From Sweltsa coloradensis (taxonomy: Eukaryota > Arthropoda > Insecta > Plecoptera > Chloroperlidae), in contig JAMZAV010001996.1 in assembly GCA_024449915.1 (NCBI GenBank), positions 86,219 to 150,218 on the forward strand: a DNA stretch of 64,000 nucleotides, in the 5' to 3' direction. Below the pieces are notes generated by a model. The model was not told where the DNA came from, ran no database searches, and was given only the letters and a program-made list of their open reading frames with translations. Shown here one piece after another: positions 57,001 to 64,000 of this stretch; within the stretch, counting starts at the first letter, position 1, and each line of letters starts with the position of its first letter. Made by a program: the position numbers and the translations under genes.

Positions 57001-58125
57001 AAAAGAAGGTTTTTTTTGAGGCTATTCAAGGGCAGAGTGATTTCGACGAACAATTATAAAAAAATACATAATACAAGAGGGGACAGGGAAAAAGATCAAT
57101 GTTTTAAAAAAGTAGTGCAAGGGGGTGAAAACCAAAACGAACACATCAAACCCGGGGGGGAAAGTCAAATTATGTCAAACAGGGTTACCTTAAAAGGAAA
57201 ATAAACCCAAATAGCCCAAATTATTCACAAAAACTAGCAATCAAGTACAAAACCCCATTTACACACCCCCATCCCTTAAAACAAATACAAAAAACCCGAG
57301 AAAGTATTTGATGTAAAGATTACAAATTATATTCGACCGCACAGTTTTTAACAGACCAAAAAGATACATCACAAAAAGACCGGATTTAAAATAATTGACA
57401 AGAAGAAACAAGAAACTACCCTTATCGACGTTTTCTATCCCCAAAGTGCCATTAAAAAGTCGGACCAAAAAGGAAGGGAAAAAAAATTTACAAGTATAGG
57501 AAATTGCAATGGGGACAAGAAAAAGTGGAAACAGAAAAAAGGGGAAATTCCCAAAACCCATTATTTTTATCAGCCCAACCCCGGGGTCCCTACCCAAGAA
57601 GCACATGAAAACATTTTAAACCAAAAATAGATTTCAACCCCAAAGTATACATCGAAAACTCCAAAAAGGGAAATAATACTCAACCCCGTGTAGAAAAGTT
57701 CGTAAATTCTTTAAAATAAGAATGTACTTCGAGATTCGAGGGAAAACTTCAATTTCCGACATGGTTTTTTGGGGGTTTTCCCCTAGTCCGGGAAAAGCAA
57801 AAAAAGCTAGGATGGCGACGAGGGAAAACGGCCAGCCGTACACAGCAGAAAGAAAACATCATCTACAAAAATATTAGAAATTTTTAAATGACTTTTTTTA
57901 GTTTGAGGGTTTAAAAAAAAATAATAATGTATGTAATAGGTAAAAATGGGAAATCTTGGGGCGTAAGGGCCGACAACATGTTGCTCCGGGTTTTTCCGAA
58001 ATTTTTTTTGAAATACATCCAATAAAAATAAAAATAATTTAAAAATAATAATAATAATAATAAAATAATAATAATAATAAAATAATAAAAAAATAATAAA
58101 ATAATAATAATAAAATATTTACTTC
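54080..58125 (+). pseudogene. R2-type non-LTR retrotransposon, copy 1 (frame-broken)
   Basis: A LINE in many broken frames. In order it has a Pro/Thr/Arg/Ser-rich low-complexity stretch (54290-54440); a readable ~128-codon segment at 54582-54968; a Lys/Glu-rich segment with TEIEDFWKGILG (55204-55239); a corrupted RT active-site block (56131-56160, DDLKL readable); an LPRRKGGRGLI-like block (56650-56690); and a C-terminal restriction-like endonuclease region (57380-57560, reading partly on shifted frames). It ends in an (AAT)n-rich tail at 58030-58120. RT with a downstream restriction-like endonuclease defines the R2-like group. Breaks are probably mixed decay and sequencing error. Confidence 0.7.
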
Positions 58126-58441
58126 CGCATAAACAAATAAAGTATAGAAAACATGCGGGGAAAAACAAAATATATGGGGCCCAGGAACAAAAAAAGGGTG
58201 CGGGAAAAACTCACAGGGATGAAAAAAAAAAACTTATTATTTACTTACTGTAAAAGAATTTAGGCACACAATAAGAAAAGGAAAAATTCACGTAAAAAAA
58301 AATTGATAAAAGAAAAACCTTTTACTCAACCCCCACACACATGGCTTTTTCAGATTTTACAAATATAAAAAAAACCCCAAAAATGTAAACTTTTTTAAGC
58401 CCCCAATGGAACATGGAGAAACAACACTAAAATAAAAAAAT
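58126..58441 (+). pseudogene. R2-type LINE copy 2, 5' segment
   Basis: Begins just after the (AAT)n tail of copy 1. AAGTATAGAAAACATGCGGG, CTCACAGGGATG, TATTTACTTACTG and TCAGATTTTACAAATATAAA parallel copy 1 at 55625-55935. It stops at ACAACACTAAAAT, where the family A element begins; copy 2 resumes at 60183. The 5' truncation relative to copy 1 is about 1.5 kb. Confidence 0.65.
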
Positions 58442-58701
58442 AGGAAAAAAGTCAAATTTGGCGCGTTGTTTAGCGAGCCCCCGGTACGGCAAAAAAGACC
58501 CGAGTACGGGCATTCCAAAAATGTTTCATACCAATAAGTCTTTAAGGGCTTGACCGATTTACCTGAAAAATTTTTTAAAATAGGAGAGAAAAGGATAAAA
58601 AACCCCCGCCCTCTAAAAGGACCTGAGACATTTCTTTGGGAAAAAACTATTTTTTTTTTCAACAAAAAAAAATTTTTCCCTTTTTTTTGGGAAAAATTTT
58701 T

Positions 58702-58736
<35 letters not shown>

Positions 58737-59788
58737 CCTAAAAGGGGCTAATGTGAAACCAGGGAAATTTTTGTTGGGGATTCGTTTGCCCGGTTTAAAA
58801 AAAAATTTTGGTTAAATTTAATTTCTTTTAACTTTTAACGGTTTCCCCAAAAAAATTTAAAAATGCGGGAAAAAAACCGGGAAAAAATTTAAGATTGGCT
58901 CCCGTTTTTTTTCCCGTTTAGAAAAAAAAAACTTTGGATTAACTTTTTTTGTAAAAATTTATACTTTAACGGGTTTAAAAAAAAAAAAAACTAATGGGGG
59001 ATTCAAATTCCCCCCGGGAAACCCTTTGGGAAAAAAAAAATTCAACCCATGAACTTTGTTTTTTCCGAACAGAGCCAAAAACTAACGACCCCGGGCCTAA
59101 GGGGGGTTGTTAATTGTAATTTCCGACAAAAATACCTTTTCGGATCAAAAAAAAAAAAAACGGAAATCGGGGGCCCTTTTAAAGAATTTTTAAACCCCGT
59201 TTGTCGCCTTAATTTAAAAAAAAAAACTTTTTGATTAAACAAAAATTAAACCTTTTTAAATTTTGAAAGGTTTGCCCCAAAAAACCCCCCCGCCAAAAAA
59301 ACAAAAAACAGAAACAAAAAAAGGCAATTAAGGTATTTTAACAATTTCCCCCCTAAATTTCAAGGTCCTCAGGACCCCCCCTTTTGCCATCAAAAACAGA
59401 CAAAAAAACAGAATTTAGCCCAAAAATTCAAGTTTTGGGGAAGGAAAAGTTGACGCCCCAACAAAAAGGAAAAACCAAACAGAAAATTACTAAGATTAAA
59501 AAAAATTTAAATGGAGTTTAAGGTTGGGTCAATTAATAATTTAGGGTTTCTCAAAACCCCCAAATTTTAACATAAGGTAAGAAAGGCAAAATTTAAAAGA
59601 AAACAAGAAAACGGATTAAAATTTCCTTCAAGGACCAACCCAAACTAAAAAAAAGGGTACCTAAAATTTAAATAAAAATTTTGCTAAACCAAAAATCTGC
59701 AATTTACAAAATTTAAATTTGGGGAAAGAATACGGTGGAAAAAAATTAAGGGAAAAATTAAACCAAAAAACCCCCCCCCCCCCCCCCC

Positions 59789-59851
<63 letters not shown>

Positions 59852-60182
59852 AAGGTCCTAAATTTAAGGCCAAAAACCGAAAAAAGGGAAAAAGAAAAAA
59901 AAAACTTCCAAGGGGGAAAAAGGAAAAAAGGGCGGGGGGCCTTTTAAAAAATTTGGAAAAAACTTTTGAAAAAAACCACTGAAAAAAATTAATAAAAAAA
60001 AAATTTAAATGTAACTTTTTACTTTTGAACGATTTTGCTCAAAACTATACAGCAACCCGCTAGTGTATTAAGGTCATAATTTCAGGCGATCAGAGAACGT
60101 GCGACCTGTATCGAAGCAGTAACGAAAAAAAAAACGACATTCGAGCCATAAGAGTCAAGTGGAGACGCTCGCTTCGCTCGCC
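58442..60182 (-). mobile_element. Family A element inserted in LINE copy 2
   Basis: The left end (TAGGAAAAAAGTC...GCGCGTTGTTTAGCGAGC) is a corrupted A/B terminus, followed by the complement of TACTCGGGTC, TAAAGACTTATTGGTATG and AAATCGGTCAAG. The right end (60090-60182) is the complement of CGAGCGAAGCGAGCGTCTCC, TCAAGTGG-side text, TTATGGCTCGAATGTCG and GATACAGGTCGCACGTTC. The middle (about 58620-60015) is too corrupted to align. LINE text resumes at once at ATGAAAAACCAGCAG, so the insertion is nested in the LINE. Confidence 0.7.
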
Positions 60183-62215
60183 CCAATGAAAAACCAGCAG
60201 ATAACAAACAGATCCAATACAAATTAAAACGTGCATTTTCCAAGGTGACTCATTAAGTGCATTATGGTTTGTCTGCATTAAACCCACTGTCACATATGCT
60301 TAACGAATCGACATACGGATTTAAAATTAAGGACAATAATGTGGTATGTCACACAATTTCCCACCTATTCTACATGGATGACCTAAAGTTGTATGCATCA
60401 AATTTTGCTCAACTAAACAGTCTAGTCAATCAACATTAGAATTTAGCCCAAGATATTGCATGGATTTTGGGAGTAAGAAATGTAAGGACGCTACATACCC
60501 GAAAAGGGTAAGGTTACACAAGCAGAAGAGTTCCGCTAGATGATTGAAATAGGATTGGAATAAGGGCGAAAACCCGATGTATACAATATTTTAGGATTCT
60601 CACCAAGCTGCCAGAATTAAAACATAAGGTAATGAAAGCAAAATTGATAGATACATACAAGAAACGACTAAAGTCTATCCTCAAGACGCAACTAAAGGGT
60701 AAAAACAAGATCACATCAATAAATACTTTGCTGTACCAGTACTGACATATTCATTCGGAATCATTAAATGGACGCAGACAGACATCCCCCGCGTGGAAAT
60801 ATTAACTCGTACTACACTTAACCAAACACAAATACATCATCCTAAATCAGCAATAGAGAGTTTGACATTTCCCCAAGAGAAAAAGGAGGACGGGGCCTAA
60901 TTGATCTAAAACACTTATATTATAAACAAATAGACTTTTTTAAGAAAAATACTTTTTTACAAAGAGCACCAATCCACACTTCATAGGGCTGTAGTGCTAG
61001 CTGACAAATCTTTAAAATCCACTAAATCTAGCAAACGAAAATGTAAATCTACAAGGGAAACTCATAACTGACGCTTCAAAAAGAGTTACGTCTCTCAGAA
61101 AAGACCCTACACAAGAGGACATTATGATGAACTACACAAAGGTCACGTAGATATTAAAGCATCAATAGGTGGTTAAAAAAACGGGGAACTATTTGGAGAA
61201 ACAGAAGGTTTTATGATGGCTATTCAAGACAGAGTGATTGCGACGAACAATTAAAAAAATACATAATACAAGATGCGACAGTAAACGATCAATGTAGAAA
61301 ATGTAGTGCAAGGGTGAAACAATCGACACATCATATCCGGGTGAAAAGTCACTATGTCAAACAGATTACCTCTACAGACATAACCAAGTAGCTACATTAT
61401 TCATCAAAAACTAGCAATCAAGTACAACCTCATTGACACACACACACCTTACTACAAATACAAACCAGAGAAGTACTAGATAGTAAAGTTTACAAATTAT
61501 ATTACAAACCGCCCACAGTTATAACAGACCAAACGATACATCACAACAGACCGGATTTAATAATAATTGACAAGAAAAAAACAAGAAAACTACCCTTATC
61601 GACGTTGCTATCCCAATGTGCCATAACGTCGAGACCACGTGGAAGAAAAAAATTGACAAGTATAGTGAACTTGCAATTGAGATCAAAAGATGTGGAAACA
61701 GAAAAAGGTAAATACAACCCCATTCATTATATCAGCCAACGGCATCATACCGAAGAAGCTACATAAAAAGCTTTAAACAACTAGATCTCACCCAAGGGTA
61801 TACATCGAGACTCAAAAGGCAGAAATACTCAACACGTGTAGAATAGTTCGTAAATTTCTAAACTAAGAATGATACTTCGAGATTTCGAGACAGCTTCCAT
61901 CCTGACATGGTTTTCGTGGTTTCCCATAGTCCGAAGAGAAAATGCTAGGATGGCGACGAGAAATGGGCCACGACCGTACACAGCAGAAAGAAAAACATCA
62001 TCTACAAAAAATATTAGAATTTATAAATGACTTATTTTAGTTAGAGTTAAACAAAAGGTAATAATGTATGTAATAGGTATACACATGGAAGTACTTGACG
62101 TAAGTTCCCTACAACATGTTAGCTCCGGTTTTAAAACCGAGTTTGTATGAAATACATCCAATAAAATAAAATAATAATGAATATAATAATAATAATTTTA
62201 AAAATAAATAACAAT
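60183..62215 (+). pseudogene. R2-type LINE copy 2, RT to 3' end
   Basis: Contains the RT active site FYMDDLKLYA (YMDD at 60371-60382), then TLPRRKGGRGLI-like sequence near 60865-60905, a CRKC zinc-binding start (61293-61304) and the restriction-like endonuclease. In the latter, RPD (61548-61556) and LIDVAIP (Asp at 61601-61603) supply the expected acidic residues, followed by DKYSELAIEIKR and ISANGI. Many frameshifts and stops make it nonfunctional. The 3' UTR has AACATGTTAGCTCCGG and ends in an (ATAATA)-rich tail, like copy 1. Confidence 0.85.
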
Positions 62216-62256
62216 TAAAAATAAAAAAAAAATTTAAAAAATATTATAATATACCA

Positions 62257-62510
62257 AGTGACCGACAGTATTGGCTCCCAGCGTAAAGGGGCGCGACTCT
62301 GATTCAGGAGGTCCCCGGGTTGAAATCCCGTCGTGACCGGTAATCCTGACTGAAGGTTTTTTCCTAGGATTCCTTACTCGTTGATGTGAATGTAAAAGGA
62401 TTGGGGTCCTTTAACAGCCCTGGGCATCTCTTCACAATTGTCCTACCCCAAAAATACCTAGTTACCTGGAAGAGGGGCATGAATTACACCCTGGGCTGGC
62501 TTCCCACTAA
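62257..62510 (+). repeat. SINE family 2, copy g (near full length)
   Basis: Starts GACCGACAGTATTGGCTCC, with CGCGACTCTGATTCAGGAGG, a B box CGGGTTGAAATCCCG and GACCGGTAATCCTGACTGAA, and runs to CCTGGGCTGGCTTCC. It lies about 40 bp downstream of the LINE tail. It matches copy a over the full length. Confidence 0.8.
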
Positions 62511-63233
62511 AATGTTTTTTTAAATTTTATATAGGTACCAACAAAATAAATCAACTTAAAACTACTACTACGCCCATTACGCGCTCTTAGCCCTTCTAGA
62601 TAATCATGCTTAGTCTTGTAATTTAATACATTACGTGTACTTGTTCATGCAAATCCTATTAATGAAGATTTACGCCGAGATAATTTTAGCCTTCTAACTC
62701 TGTGGTTTATGTTATGGCGGCCCGGAATAAGAATGCGGCTAAGTACTGCGTCCAGTTTTAAAAACGCTTAGTGTGTAGTTCTACGTGAGCTTTGGTGCAG
62801 CTTTGCCCGTGTCCACCTCTAATAACTCCCCTCATTGTTGTGACCAGGGTTGGTGGGGGGGGGGGGGGACATCTTCATTGTGATGTAGCAGCAACAACGA
62901 CATATTTATTTTCCCTTTTTTTAAATTTTTTTCGACAAATGTTTAACCCCTTTAAAGAGAAATTATTTATAAGTTTTTCCTCAAAATTCACATTTTATTC
63001 ACATTTTTAGTGACTTTAAAAATAAGTTTAAAAATGAAATCTTTTATGTTTTCCCACACGGTTTTTACAAAAATGGAATCGTAAATAGTCACAACCTGGT
63101 TTAGAGAGTTGAAGCTGAGGGCTAGAGGTTAAACACGTATTCATACACAATAGAGTTGGGGGGAGGGGGGTTAAATCGGATTTATTTCATTTAAATCACG
63201 TTTTAAAATTTGTTTGGATTCAAATAAGATGTT
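62511..63233. other. Unassigned sequence
   Basis: G-runs at about 62854-62866 and 63158-63170. No gene or repeat recognised. Confidence 0.35.
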
Positions 63234-63453
63234 ATTGATTTAAATCAATAATATCAGTGTTTCAAAACTTGTTTAGTTGGTGAGCGGATCAAATACTTTT
63301 ACAATCGTTTTAGAAAATGTAACGTCCTTTATTTAAAGGAAAACTTTTACTCTTAAAGTTGAAACTCTTGTGTTTGTTGCTCCAAATTAAGAAAAGGTGC
63401 ATTTGACTTTAATCATTGATTTTTAATAAATAAACAAGTTTGATTGAATTTAA
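63234..63453. mobile_element. Repeat with TTGATTTAAATCAA end, copy 2
   Basis: Opens ATTGATTTAAATCAATAATA + TCAGTGTTTCAAAACTTG and runs through GGTGCATTTGACTTTAATCA to a decayed right end (TTTGATTGAATTTAAA). It is collinear with 14633-14848. Confidence 0.75.
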
Positions 63454-63489
63454 AAAGACCCTTAATAATAATGATTTGCAAGGATACAG

Positions 63490-63550
63490 AAACACACAAA
63501 CAAACAAACAAACAAGCAGGCAAACAAACAAACAAACAAACAAACAAACA
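63490..63550. repeat. (AAAC)n microsatellite
   Basis: About 14 CAAA units with a GCAGG interruption in the middle. Confidence 0.9.
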
Positions 63551-64000
63551 CCAGTGATTGGTTGAGGCTAGCACTACGTTTACATTTCGGGCTAGATGTT
63601 TTTGATTAATATTTTATTAAATACATATTAATATTAGGAAGGAAAGTACACGGGTTATTCTTGCCCAGTCAGTCTCATCATTGACAACCAGCAACTTATA
63701 CCCTCGCCTTGTTAACTTATTAATCATTTACAACACAATATACCCTGGTTATGCGTTTTAAAACGATATTATCGCACTCCCCACGCCACACGAATGTAAT
63801 GCCGCACTAACTATCGCCCAACACGGTTTAGTCTAATTATTTCCCGTTTTAATTATTAAACAGGACTATCGAAGCGATTATTTTCAGAATTCTGTCACAG
63901 GTTTTTAAAAAAAAAAGCGTGTGGATAAAAAATTGTAAACTGCCGCTTTCTGAAAACGCTTTGCTAATTAATATTTTAAGCAAACAGCATAGATTACTAT
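63551..64000. other. Unassigned sequence to window end
   Basis: No gene or repeat recognised. Confidence 0.35.

Larger units (their letters stand above)
53640..60000. other. Region resembling uncorrected long-read sequence
   Basis: Runs of four or more identical bases are abundant, and C/G runs appear inside otherwise recognisable sequence. Comparison of 55640-58120 with 58130-58441 plus 60183-62215 shows the same LINE text with excess homopolymer length, base replacements and frame breaks concentrated before 60.0 kb. Extreme tracts occur at 58686-58736 (T) and 59770-59846 (C then A). Most differences look technical, not evolutionary. Confidence 0.75.

Noticed and set aside
58600..60000. Homopolymer-rich zone as an unusual functional DNA
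   Set aside because: The pattern matches technical corruption continuous with the damaged LINE copy; biological interpretation is unsafe.

Overview
This window looks like intergenic, repeat-dominated DNA from an invertebrate animal, possibly an arthropod. That placement is an inference from three things: tRNA-derived SINEs, a LINE with an R2-type restriction-like endonuclease, and many short foldback/MITE elements with AT-rich spacers. No species-diagnostic gene is present. I found no convincing host protein-coding gene, rRNA or CRISPR. The only protein homology I recognise is reverse transcriptase/endonuclease sequence from one LINE family and a tiny THAP-like peptide inside a MITE. One tRNA-shaped sequence (11040-11112) is nearly canonical but has C where U33 should be.

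Layout. 0-9 kb: mostly unassigned AT-rich DNA, with an inverted pair of repeat copies around a 44-bp tandem repeat (0.6-1.07 kb), one tRNA-derived SINE (7.6 kb), and a GC-rich 113-bp tandem duplication abutting a CTTAAGT-rich inverted-repeat element (8.27-8.70 kb). 9.35-11.11 kb: a dense chain of head-to-head SINEs, a tRNA-T-arm foldback, a 354-bp near-perfect palindrome carrying a hammerhead-like motif, three (TA)n tracts and the tRNA-like sequence. 11-51 kb: scattered nonautonomous elements in unassigned sequence. They include nine copies of SINE family 1 (tRNA-Gly-like head), about seven of SINE family 2, three ~780-bp family B copies, two tandem family A copies, TIR MITEs, tRNA-bearing foldbacks, microsatellites and local duplications. 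51.5-53.2 kb: a composite element with inverted family B termini. 53.6-62.2 kb: two head-to-tail copies of the LINE. The second is split by a family A element in minus orientation. Much of 53.6-60.0 kb looks like uncorrected long-read sequence.

The elements are related to one another. Families A and B share a terminus (GGAAAACGCTTAAGTCCCG) and carry GAGCG-type motifs at the other end. LINE copy 1 serves as an empty site that defines an A insertion in copy 2. tRNA-like modules recur as SINE heads and inside inverted repeats. A short core (CCGGCACCTCCACCA and close variants) occurs 11 times on both strands. The best candidates for something undescribed are the A/B element system, the foldbacks with CTGATGA...GAAA cores, and the 15-nt core. 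The main caution is assembly quality between 53.6 and 60 kb.
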